Assembly (NCBI GenBank): GCA_011316305.1
Contig: SAUG01000030.1
Location: forward strand, 62,001-126,000
DNA length: 64,000 nucleotides
Direction: 5' to 3'
From: Rusavskia elegans
Taxonomy: Eukaryota > Ascomycota > Lecanoromycetes > Teloschistales > Teloschistaceae
The notes beneath the pieces were generated by a model. It ran no database searches, was not told the origin of the DNA, and saw only the letters and a list, made by a program, of their open reading frames with translations. This document shows positions 12,380 through 22,800 of the stretch, in pieces. The position numbers were made by a program, and so were the translations under genes. Each line of letters begins with the position of its first letter. The first letter of the stretch is position 1.

Positions 12380-13610
12380 ATGGCAGCGACATTCAATCGA
12401 CTTGGATTCGCCAGTCTAAGACATTCTTGCCGAATCCAATGTCGGAGGAAAGAATGGATGGGTCTATCAAATCGTCGTCCCTTCCAATCAGGGCCCCGCT
12501 ACCGCGCCCGAGCAGATGGAGATGACCGCTCAGGCCCACGAAAAAACGTCCCAAAGGAACCCTACAGCTTCAATTATGATCAGCTCGTGCCAGAAGAGCG
12601 CCACCACTACGACCTACTATCGCCCGAAGAGAAAAAGCAATTCCAAGATGACGAGAGGGCCGCATATGAACATTTGACCTCTTCTGAGATGGAGTCGGAG
12701 TTGCAGGGAATGGTCAGTCAAGCCGTCTACGACATCAGTCGAGAAGCGCCACGAGAACGCTATATTCCTCCACGGATAACGCCAGGCTTGATGGCTATGG
12801 GTGAGATTGATGAGCAAGATTCGGGTGAAGATGAGGATTTTGAAGGCGACGATATCACGTCGACTGCACATGGGGAACTGGAGCAACATCGGGAGATTAG
12901 GGAGTATGCAAGGATAGCGTCCTGGGAGATGCCCATGCTGAGCAGTAAGTTTCCCCATCAACCCCCCCTTGTGTTACTCGTCGGCACACAAGCAGTCACT
13001 GTACTCATAAGCCGTCCAAAATAAAACAGAGCTTGCCAAACCCTTCGTCCTCCCGTCCCAAGACAAACCGCTCCGCTTCCGCTACACAACCTACATGGGC
13101 GAAACCCATCCCGCCGCCAAGAAAGTCGTTCTCGAGTTCTGCACGCGCGACCTCCCCGGTCTGTCCGAAGCACAGCGCATCAAACTGGTGAAACTCATTG
13201 GCGTTCGCTACAACCCCGAAACCGACCTGGTGAAGATGAGTTGCGAGATGTTTGAGACCCAGGCCCAGAATAAACGGTACCTGGGGGACTTGGTGGACAC
13301 GCTGATGGCTGAAGCACAAGACGCAAGCGACATGTTCGAGGATGTACCCTTGGACTTCCGACATCACAAGTCGAAACCCAAATTTGAATTCCCGGAGAAG
13401 TGGAAGCTGACGGAGGAAAGGAGGGCACAGCTGGACGAAAATCGGAGACAGCGAGAGCTGAGGGAGAAGGAGCGAGAGGATGCGGGGAGGTTGGTAGATG
13501 GAGCGAAAGTCATCGAGCAAGTCATGGAGGCGATGACTGAGAAAGCTCCAGCTGTTGTGAGGGTCGAGGCGCCGAAGGGCAAGAGCCGGCAAAGACTTGG
13601 TGCAAGGTAG
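12380..13610 (+). CDS. RSM24: Mitochondrial small-subunit ribosomal protein mS35 (Rsm24)
   Basis: Exons 12380-12944 and 13030-13610 (85-bp intron, phase 1) give 381 aa. The N terminus is short, Arg-rich and lacks acids (mitochondrial presequence). The conserved core from about residue 190 begins KLAKPFVLPSQDKPLRFRYT, then GETHPAAKKVVLEF and LVKLIGVRYNPETD, which is the MRP-S28/mS35 domain. The C terminus is a charged helix with many Glu and Arg. mS35 is a structural protein of the mitochondrial ribosome small subunit. The gene is divergent from ALG13 with a 243-bp gap and converges on the HAD hydrolase gene, leaving only 112 bp for both 3' ends. Confidence 0.88.
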
Positions 13611-13722
13611 TGTCCCGCAACTGCTGCGTCATCTGTATATACTTACAACACAATTCCGTCCATATTTTCCGACCTCATGGCACCGATTACGATATCATCT
13701 CCCAATCCCACGTTGCTACTCA

Positions 13723-14949
13723 TCACCTACCCTCCCTCTCCTCGAATCCCTCCTCCAACATCCCCACCAGCTCATCCAACCTCCCAATCGCAACGCCCGT
13801 ATATTCATGCTCCTCCAACCCCTCATTGTCTTTAGACGATAACAACATAGTCGCCGCTCCAGCCTTATACCCAGCAACCATATCATCCATTGAATCCCCA
13901 ACCATGATCAAGCTGTCTGCGTCATCTTCCAAATCCCAGGCCCGGGCAATATGTAAGATCCCTGCGGGGTCGGGTTTCGGGGGACGAAACGCGCGGGTGA
14001 CGATTGGGAAGAAAGTTTTGCCGGGTAGGAAAGTCTGGAGGAGGTGGGTGACGGGTGCACTTGATTATTATAACTGTCAGACTGAACCCCCTTTGGAACC
14101 CCCCCCCAAAAAAAAACGAACTGATCTAGATATTTCTTCCTTCTCACAGAACCGATCCGAAAGATACTATCAACCGACGATTGCTGACGACTGGGAAGGC
14201 GAAGACGTGATAAAAACAACCAATAATAGAATCAATCAAGCAATTAAATCAATACATACTCGAAATTTCTCGTACACAAACCCATCCGCACCCCTCTACC
14301 CTCCAAATACGATATCAACTCCTTCAAGCCCGGCTGAGCCTCCTGCTCAATCATAGCCGCACTTTCAATAGCGCGAATGGCAGTCTGAGCTTCGTCCTGA
14401 GCGGGTGGAGGGAGCGAGTGCATGTGGTCGAGGATATCGGTTGATTTGGGGATTCCGAGGGCTTCACGCATTTGCGCGAACATGTAGGATTGCGGTTTGC
14501 TGGGGATTCCCTGATATTAGTTTTTGAGATTGTTTGTGAAGCTCTCTATGTAGGGCGGGGGGAAAGGTTTCATGGATGTGAGTGGGATGAGCGTACAGTA
14601 TGAGTCGTGATTGATATCAGACGGGAGAAGAAGAAGAACCTTTGCTGAGAACCTGTCTTCGCGTGTTGGCTTAGATGTACACGAATATATATTTCATGTC
14701 TCAATATGCGTGGGGATATGTAACGACGGTTTCAACAATCTATAGAAACGATAAACGAGATAATGGCAGAGGAATTCCGGAAATGGAATTAAAAACACAT
14801 CATATCATATCAATTGGCAGGATTGGATCCTGGGCTTACCACAAAGTGCCATCGACATCAAAGATTATACCTTTTAATAGCGGTGCTCCATGATAATTTT
14901 GTTTCTGGGCATCAAGCGGCGCGAAGCATTTGGGGGGCCGTACACCCAT
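13723..14949 (-). CDS. HAD-superfamily hydrolase (phosphatase-like)
   Basis: Exons 14949-14840, 14499-14260 and 14059-13723 give 228 aa. Motif I is FDVDGTL with the nucleophile Asp31 and Asp33; motif II is GLCTRN; motif III Lys lies in RPPKPDPAG; motif IV is GDSMDDM. The order and length fit subfamily IA phosphatases of the phosphoglycolate-phosphatase type, acting on a small phosphorylated metabolite; the substrate cannot be read from sequence. Phases match at both junctions and each join restores a conserved block (GTLCKPQSYMF and TRNFDAPVTHLL). The introns are long for this window (340 and 200 bp). The second contains a C9A9 homopolymer run at 14099-14116, a likely sequencing trouble spot. 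Confidence 0.82.
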
Positions 14950-15490
14950 AGGAGTCGTCAGAGACCTTACGTGTGTAAGGTTATGAAAAGAAGAATACGT
15001 AGCGGCCCTAATCATCGAAACGATGTGTGAAGAATGAGTGTCATTCGGACGAAATGATAGTCGAGATCTGGTATAACCTTTAGTGGGCCTAATGCTACCC
15101 TACTACAGGATCCTGTTGTTTCTGGTCTTTGATCAACGATCCCTACTGATATGCATTCCAGGATCATACAGGAGGAGCCCCTTGTCAATTGTGCTGACAT
15201 CATAATAATTATCCGGTATGTGAATAATATACATCTGTTCGAGAAACAAATACATCCAAGTTTCGCCCAGTCCACCTCCACTATATTTAAACAAAGTATG
15301 ACATAACACAGGGTTCACCTCTACCAAAACCATCATACTATCTTCATGTATCGTAGCTCTTCTTGAGGTAAGTCAAATGTTGCTTGGACACCACGTTGTG
15401 ATTTGGAGACCGTTGATTCATACAAGGGGGCGAAGATTCCACACAGCGATGAATACTAGTATCCAGTTGAAACATTTGCTAACAAGCGTC
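14950..15490. other. Intergenic, HAD gene promoter and ALDH 3' region
   Basis: A 541-bp gap between two minus-strand genes. It must contain the HAD-gene promoter and the ALDH 3' end. No supported ORF or repeat seen. Confidence 0.4.
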
Positions 15491-17532
15491 TCACCTGGCC
15501 GAGCTGTCCAGGTACTGCCTCACGCCAAAGGCCGCTGTCGTGCTTCAGTTGAGACACAAGATTGGGGAGGAGATGGGGACGTACCTAGTAAAATTATTGC
15601 GTATCCAATGAGACCCCCAGTCTTGCTGCCAGTGCCGAGACTGAGCACGTAGGACACAGGACTGAACCTGACCTTCCCGTCACGGTCAAAGTTGGGCTTG
15701 AGTTCGCTCATCTTCTTGAATTTGGCAAGCTTGCCTTCATAAGGTGGATACCTAACGTCGAGTAATCCTTCCATCCATCCAGGGGTACTTGTCACGCTCC
15801 GTCGGTGTGAGAAGCAGTCGAAACTACTTCTGCCTCTGTAGGCTCCATGACCGCTATCACCAACTCCTCCAAAAGGCAGTGTTGGCAGACTTCCGTGAAA
15901 CAGGGCGTCGTTGACCGAGACACCGCCAGACTGAGTTTCTGTCATCATCCGGTCAGTCTCTTGCTTGTTGCCAAATGGATATAGACCGAGCGGTGTCCTA
16001 TGGACTTCGCCAGCAATCCGGATGGCCGTGTCAAGATCTTCAACCGGCAGAATGGGAATCAGTGGTCCAAAGGTCTCTTCAGCGACAAGGGGATCGCTCG
16101 GGCTGTCGACGATGATGACCGTCGGTCCCATGTACCGCTGACTTTCGTCCATGTCCCCACCCATAACGATTCTTCCCTTTGTACTCTCGAGCATCTGTTT
16201 CAACCTTGACCATTGCTTTCCGTGGACGATTCGCCCAAAATCATCCGACTCCTTAGCCCCGTCCGGATAGAACTGTTTCATAACAAGCTTCATTTCTGCT
16301 ATGAATGGGTCTAGGACTTCCCTGTCGACCATGATGTAATTCTGCGAGATGCATACTTGTCTACAATGTTATATCAGCTGGGACTTCTCAGCAAAATACG
16401 GGTTGAAGTGTCAACACCATACCCTGCGTTCTACACAGTGAGGGGTTAGCATGTACTCGTCACGTCAATGAAGATATGCCGATCCGTATATAGAATCAGG
16501 CGATATAGGCGCACGATTGCCCCCGGAGAACAACGTGCAACTTTGAAGTATCAAAATCATCGGGAAGAAGCTTGGAAAGCTGACTTACCATGATCTTTCC
16601 CCAGAGCAAACGTTTAGCTGCTAATCGTACATTGGCGTTTTTCGTGACTATGGCAGGATTGCGACCTCCTAATTCTAGAGTCATTGGGGTGAGGGTTTCG
16701 GCGGCTTTCTTAGCAATGATTTTCGCAACGTTGGCGCTCTGATTCCGGTGTCTTAGCGTCGAGGTCTCTTAAGGTTATGCTGGGAGCTCACCCCAGTGTA
16801 AAAGATCTTGTCCCACTTCTCTTCCAGCAGTGCAGTCGTCTCTGGAATCCCGCCCTGAACGACCGTATAACATGAAGCATCGATGGATGTTTCTATGATA
16901 TGCTGTAAGACTTTGGCAACAGAGGGGGCGCTCTCGCTGGGTTTCAGGACGGCAGTGCATCCCGCGGCAATTGCTCCCACGAGTGGCGTCAGGCTCAGGT
17001 TGATTGGGAAATTGTAGGTGCTGCAGGACTTGAGCTTTACCGCAATGTTCAGTGATGGACCTCTATGGAGTTAACATACCCAATGATCAGTACTGCACCC
17101 AGAGGATCCTTCCTGATTCTCGGGCTCAAAAGTTTGTTGGCTAATGGGATGTCCGGTGCTTTTTCGTCCTTCATCCATTTCGCGAGGTTCTGAGTGACAA
17201 AAATAATATCATTGGTACACCAATCGATCTCTGAGAGATAGGTCTCGAAGACTCCTTTTCCGAGGTCTTGTTTACAGGCCTGAACGATAGCGGCCTCGTT
17301 GTCTTTGATACTGCGCGAAGGGGACCGATCAGCCCCGCCAACTCGTCCGGCACTCAACGTATGCGTACCCCCAGTAAAGCTTGCGCAGCTGCGTCAGGCG
17401 AAAATCAATGGGTTTAGTCTTATGAGAGTTGAAAGCATTGCGGACACCACTGGCAATGGCTGGTATGCTATCGACAGGGGTGTATTTGAGCTCGGTGGCG
17501 ATTGACGCCGTTGATGTTAGATCTTGAGCCAT
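15491..17532 (-). CDS. Fatty aldehyde dehydrogenase, ALDH3 family, tail-anchored
   Basis: Seven exons: 17532-17369, 17310-17080, 17020-16792, 16738-16589, 16430-16423, 16360-15585 and 15534-15491, giving 533 aa. All phases agree. The fifth exon is only 8 nt and supplies Asn-Ala-Gly of the active-site loop; it joins to GQVC with catalytic Cys near residue 264. Upstream are the NAD-binding stretch (GTYNFPINLSL, AAGCTAVLKPSE) and LELGGRNPAIV with the general-base Glu; downstream are EETFGPLIPI and PFGGVGDSGHGAYRG. The last two exons join to form a hydrophobic end (GYAIILLAAFGV), a probable tail anchor to ER or lipid droplet as in yeast Hfd1. Family reaction: oxidation of long-chain aldehydes with NAD+. 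Divergent from the 557-aa gene. Confidence 0.88.
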
Positions 17533-17827
17533 ATGTACAACTTTTTGCTGAATGTGGAACGAAACAGAACATATATGTACAGAAAGTTTCTCCAGTGGAG
17601 GTTACTGGGGAATGACACAGAAGAGGTGAACCAAGCCAAGCTCCCCACCAGCTCCGCTACCGAGGTAATAAAGTTATATGCAGGTCAATCGATAGGGCGA
17701 AAAGGGGCTCGAGGGGGTTCGCGCATGATTCCGACGTTGCCAAGATTTGAGGCGCGTCAACGCGTCACCTCATCCAGTCGACACCACGATCTTAAATCGC
17801 AAGGTTAATTATTCGACACGACGGTAC

Positions 17828-19558
17828 ATGATGCCTCCGTCAGCTTCTTCTCAGGATGCAATACCATCAGTATACTCTATAGACTCTAGCCAGAGCTCTG
17901 CCTCGTCCTCAGCAAGACCCAGCATACATCTTGAACCGCTGCCCGCATGGCGTACGGCCAAGCTTCTCCCTTACGAGCTGCGTGAGCATTGCATCATTTA
18001 CTTCGAAGAAAGTCTTTGTCGGTCTCCAGACTACTCACCAATCGGAACACGCATTTCCTGACTTTGATCTTTAGATGTCCCAGCACTCCACCTCCTCATC
18101 TCATTATTAATCTCGGGAACGGCCTCGACTACTCCAACGCCTGCTTTTCTACCTCCCCCACAACAGCTTGCCTTGGCAGCAACCTTGGCCGTTCATCCAT
18201 CCCTCACCACTCGCGCACAATCAGAAGATCGGCTGCAAGCCTCAAACCTTGCCTTGAAGTACCTGCGCCTAGTCTTGGACCTGGTAGGGCCGGTCAATGG
18301 CAATCTGTGGGAAGCCTTCGCATTTTCTACCGTGGAAACGTCATCACGTCGCGGTGCCAAGAGGAGAACTACGGGAGACGATCTAAGTCCGACAAAAGAT
18401 GATCTTGATTCTATTAATGGCGAGCTGGCCAATGCTGGCTCGGTCTGGGCAAGAGCGCAGGATTTCTGGCACGTCGTTGGTTGGGCTTTCAACTGCAGTC
18501 TTCTACATCCGAGGAGATGGGAAAGATGGCAGCTCTGGCTCCAGTATATGATTGATGTTCTCGACAGCGACTGGACTCTAAGAGCCCAGATGCGCATAGA
18601 TGAACCAACCAACGAACAGGATCCGAGAGAAAGAAGCATGATAGTACAGTACCTGAACGGCGGCGATACTCCCACGAGACAGGAACGTAGGGTACTTCGC
18701 GCCGTCTTCGCCGACGCGACTTCGAAGTCCACGGGAGAATTTCCAGAGGTCTGGCGGAATGAGACTAGAGAGCGCAAGAAGGATGGCGATACTAAAAAAC
18801 CCGAAGCCAAACTCGACATCGAAGCGGACACTTGGGGTCTTTACATGAACGATTCTTCTTCATCCTCCGACCTGGAGGACACTCCTCCTCCAACTTCCCC
18901 TCCTCCTGCAGTGTTGGGTACCAGTCCACTAACCCACTTTCCTGACGTGTCCGCACCCTTCGGTGGACCTCATTCCATCGTTCTTCGTCTTCGACTCCTC
19001 TCCCTCCTCTCTACCGTGTCCGTCTTTCTCCCACATACCTTTACTCCGCTTTTAACCCTTTACGACCTCTACCTCGAACACATCCGGCCCCTTCCCGTTC
19101 CATCATTCTTCACCCTCATTTCCCCTTCAAGCATGCAGTACTTCCACCAATCTGCCGCATCGTCCATCACGCAGATCATCTTACGTTCTCTCATTGCCTC
19201 CTCAGCACCTCCGCCTCTGACTGATGATCTGACGCAGAAGGATTTGGAGAGATGCTATCTACCTTATCCGGCGAACACGGGCAGTATCAGTGACAATGCG
19301 AAAGTCAGCCTTTGTGTTGAAACGCTATTGAGGTTGTTGCAAGGGCATTGCGGGCTGTATTGGAATGATGGCCACCTACAAGAGGCCGTGGAGCAGGGGA
19401 TAGAGGCGAGGGAACAGAAGGCGAAGAAGGCTGGCAGGGGTAGGGGAAAAGGAAAGGGTGATGGTGAAGGTGAGAGGATGTGGTTGCGAGCAAGTGCAGG
19501 AAGAATGAGAGGACTGGTGGATCTGGTGAGAGGTCAAGAGCAAAGACAGGATGATTGA
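17828..19558 (+). CDS. Unrecognised protein, predicted helical core
   Basis: I do not recognise the family. Exons 17828-18017 and 18075-19558 give 557 aa if the intron starts at GTCGGT, a weak donor; an alternative donor 6 bp upstream (GTCTTT) would also keep frame. The N terminus is Ser-rich, followed by a segment with LPAWRTAKLLPYELREH, then a hydrophobic helical part spanning the junction (ALHLLISLLIS). The most protein-like block is near residues 160-210, with FWHVVGWAFNC, HPRRWERWQLWLQYM and DVLDSDW. A Ser/Pro linker near 285-305 leads to another hydrophobic helical half. The C terminus is Lys/Gly-rich. It shares a 295-bp divergent promoter region with the ALDH gene. No catalytic motif, signal peptide or metal site seen. 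Confidence 0.72.
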
Positions 19559-19848
19559 AATTTTAGAACTGTTCAAATGACTCTCTAGACGACTGTCTTG
19601 TTCGTTGTGGCATGGCAATGATCCTTTTTTCCGCAACCACCTCGATCGAAGGGATCATCAGAACTCCATACACCAGAAGGAACGGTACATGAAAGGATCT
19701 CTCAACTCGTATCCGAGTCTGAGAATAAAATAGTCTAGACCTTTGCCCATCATGCCGCATCATACGAAGTACAGTATCGAACACACATCTGATGGCGCCA
19801 CCCCTATGCCAAACTTCCCGAACGCCTTGAGAGACCTCCGACCAAAGT
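19559..19848. other. Convergent 3' region
   Basis: A 290-bp gap between the 3' ends of the 557-aa gene and the P58-type gene. No additional gene is supported. Confidence 0.4.
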
Positions 19849-21507
19849 TCATGGAAATCCAAATCCGCCTGGAAACTGGAAGCCACCACCTTCTTGTTGG
19901 AATTTAAAACCTCCACCAGGGAACCCGCCTCCACCACCCCCGCCTCCCTGCCGGAAAAAGAATTGCTGGCCTCCCGGGCCCTGTCCAAACGGACTTCCAT
20001 GGAATGGTTGCCCTTGCTGCTCACTGCTGTTCGGATCATCACCTCTGTCGAACCTAGCCCTCAGCTCCGGATCACTGAGTACCTCGTACGCCTCGTTGAT
20101 GTTGGCCATCTTTTTCTCCGCCTCCTCCTTTGGTATTCCCTGAGCCGTCGTCTTGTCAGGGTGGTTTTGCTTCGTCATCTTTCGGTACGCGCGTTTGATT
20201 TGCCGCTCGTCGGCGTCCGAAGGGACGTTGAGAACCTTATAGTAGTCTTTGGTCTTGGATCGCTTCAGCTGAACCTGTGCTTTTTGGAGAAGGTTGGGTA
20301 TCTGTCCGGCAGAGGGGTGGTGTTCCTGAGCGAGGTTGAGGGTTTGGACGGCCGCTTCGTAATCTTCAGCGTCTAACTGGCGGTGGGCTTGGGCGATCAG
20401 GCCATAAAGGGAATGGGGGTCCAGTTTGAGGGCATCGGTGCAATATGGTTGGGCTTTCTTTCTATTATTCATCTTGCGCTACCGTGTTAGGTGATTCCTT
20501 ACGAGGATGACAGTGGATCATACCTCAATATACAACTCACATACCATCTCCAGGAGGCTGCCGTACAGCTCATCGGGAGAGTTTTTGTGAATATGTCCAG
20601 CATTTCTGCCTGCATCAATCTCCTCCCTCACGTCGGCGAGTAGCCCAGAATCTTCACCTGTCGGCACCAGAAGTTTCACAGCGCTATTGTATTGGCGTTT
20701 GTCTTTGAAGGCTGTCACTTGCTTCATGGTTTTCTCGATTTGCCTCTCTCGCCGGTATAATTTGCTGCATGCCTTGTTCTCAGGATCTGAATGCAGGCAC
20801 TTCCGTATTTGCGTGAGGCCCTTTTCCATGTCGCCAACGGAATAGAACATCATCGATGATATCTGAAGATGTGGTTCGACGGACTCGGGTGCAATCTGGA
20901 GAACATGCGCCAGATCGCTCGTCCCCTCCAAAACCTCACCCCTTTCGAACCGACATCTTGCTCGCAGCTGTCGTAAGTTCAGAGCTGTCCCCGCGACAAA
21001 GATAGCTGCTCCTGCGTTACTGATACACCCATCCCAGTCGCCTGCCTTCTCGGCATCTGCAGCTAGTCTCGCAGCTCCCTCCGCTTCTTCGAGGGCTGTA
21101 ATCTCAGCTCCACCAGTCTTCCCGGCTGCCTCATAGTCCTTCCTCGCTGCCAACCAATCCGCATTTTTGCTCTTTATTTTCGCTCTCTGAACCAAAGCGC
21201 CTTCAAAGTCCGGCCGTATGCTCAAGACGCGATCGAAGTCCTGGCCTGCTTGAGCGTTTCTGCCCAGAGAAAGGTAGGTCGCACCACGCTGGAAGATGGT
21301 AAGGTAGTTCTTGGGGTCTCTTGCGACAGCAACGTCAAAGTAGGTCAAAGCGTCATTGGCATTCCCTTGGGCAAGATTCGTTTTCGCAGAAGCTACGAGG
21401 GAAGCTATAGGTGTGTCGGAGGGAATATCAGAAGGAGACAGACATGAGACTAAAGGCGCAGTCGCAAGGCTGAAAGTAAGAGCGAATGCTGTGAACCTTG
21501 TGATCAT
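19849..21507 (-). CDS. ER co-chaperone of P58IPK/DNAJC3 type (TPR + J domain)
   Basis: Exons 21507-20524 and 20472-19849 (51-bp intron, phase 0) give 535 aa. A cleavable signal peptide is clear at the start (ITRFTAFALTFSLATAPLVS). Tandem TPR helices fill residues about 30-400. The J domain follows (DYYKVLNVPSDADERQIKRA, with the HPD triad that stimulates Hsp70 ATPase). The tail is Gly/Phe-rich, ending GGFGFP, with no KDEL-like retrieval signal. This arrangement is that of DNAJC3/P58IPK, which works with BiP in the ER lumen on unfolded secretory proteins. The open frame extends upstream of 21507, but the ATG there gives the signal peptide at the N terminus and is preferred. The junction restores VCELYIEMNNRKKA. 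Confidence 0.86.
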
Positions 21508-22008
21508 GTCGACGGCCACCTGAAGATACAACAAGAAATGCTCATGTAAAAGCGCAAGGAGGTCAAGATTATTGAAAGGTGTCAAGAGGACCCCTGGCGT
21601 TTCAACGGTCGAATGTCTTGGCAAGACCGGCGTTTAGGTTAAATATTCGGTCTTTATTGTCCTCGTAACCCTCCTTTCCAACTATTGAATTTACCTGTGG
21701 AAAGGTAGCTTGGAAGTGCCCAACAGTATGTAGCTAAGACTGTGTTGTACTTGTGTTGTTCCATCACCAATCATCAGTTCTGTCTTCTATCAGCATCATC
21801 ACGAAAACCCACTAGGCTATACCTCTCCGAGGCAACAGTCATCGCTGTACTGGCAAGAGGCTACAACTTTTAGACGCAACCCTCGAAAAAGCTTTTCGGC
21901 TTGACTTCATCCAACACCCCGAGCACTGGCCTCTTCATTACCTCCTCACCAGACTCCAACTTTCATCCCAGCAACAATCCCTAGCGCACTCAGTAAACGC
22001 TGCACGTT
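21508..22008. promoter_or_regulatory. Divergent intergenic region
   Basis: A 501-bp gap between opposed starts of the P58-type gene and the coiled-coil gene. It must hold both promoters; I did not identify a specific unfolded-protein-response element. Confidence 0.4.
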
Positions 22009-22449
22009 ATGACCACCCCAAACGTCAAAACTAAACAACTCAATGGCGAAGACGACCAGCAACTCCAGCGTATCGAAACCCTCCACCAGCAACTGAAAGC
22101 TGAGCAAGCACGTGCCCAAGAACTCCTCGCGAAACTCAAGAGCGAAGACGTCCAGCCGCCCAAATCTCTCTTGAAGGAATATCACAAGCAAGCAAAGAGG
22201 CTAGGGAAGGAAACCGGAGGAAAGAAGCGTATGGATATCGGCATGTCAGAGATGAAGGCCGAGGAGCGCGAAATTAGAGAGTTGGAGGCTAGAGTCAGTG
22301 GTTTGGAAGGGAAGGTGCGCGGATTTGAGGGGTTGCCGCCGGACAGAGAGTTGGCCTTGACGGAGGTGGAGAAGATGAGGAGAGAGTTGGTAGTTCTTGC
22401 TCGAAGGCGGGATGAAATGTTCGAGGGTTTCGTAGAAGGGGACAAGTAG
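22009..22449 (+). CDS. Small coiled-coil protein, unknown function
   Basis: An intronless 146-aa frame with an ATG at 22009. Almost the whole protein is charged and helical, rich in Glu, Lys, Leu and Arg, with two predicted coiled-coil stretches (about residues 15-50 and 75-140) separated by a basic linker (KETGGKKRMD). The C-terminal half contains GLPPDRELALTEVEKMRREL. It lacks signal peptide, membrane segment and catalytic motif. A structural or adaptor role is only inference. It is flanked by the P58-type gene (divergent) and RSC1 (convergent). Confidence 0.65.
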   Translation: MTTPNVKTKQLNGEDDQQLQRIETLHQQLKAEQARAQELLAKLKSEDVQPPKSLLKEYHKQAKRLGKETGGKKRMDIGMSEMKAEEREIRELEARVSGLEGKVRGFEGLPPDRELALTEVEKMRRELVVLARRRDEMFEGFVEGDK

Positions 22450-22800
22450 GAGTTGTCAGCGGTCGACGATGTGTACCCAAGTCGACGTCATGCCGCATCG
22501 AGTCGGCGGCCACAACAGAGAAGAAAAAGAGTTGTGGTATAGGGAAAAAAGACAGAAGGAATAGGAAAGGGATATATGGAGGCCGAGGAAAAGGAATGGT
22601 TTCAGGGATCTGTCTCCCTGCCGCCATTCGAGGCTCACATGCGGTTTTGTCAGTGGCGGTGGAGAACACCTGAGCTTGTGGTCCGCTTGACTGGATTTGC
22701 GGACACCTTAGCTCTAGCTGTGATTTTAAATCTAACAGTCAGTGCTAAGATTATAAAAACGGCTTTTGCCCACAACCAAATGGCAAAGTACGAAGCATTC
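22450..22800. other. Convergent 3' region
   Basis: A 351-bp gap between the coiled-coil gene and the RSC1 stop codon. Only 3' ends are expected here; no gene is supported. Confidence 0.4.
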
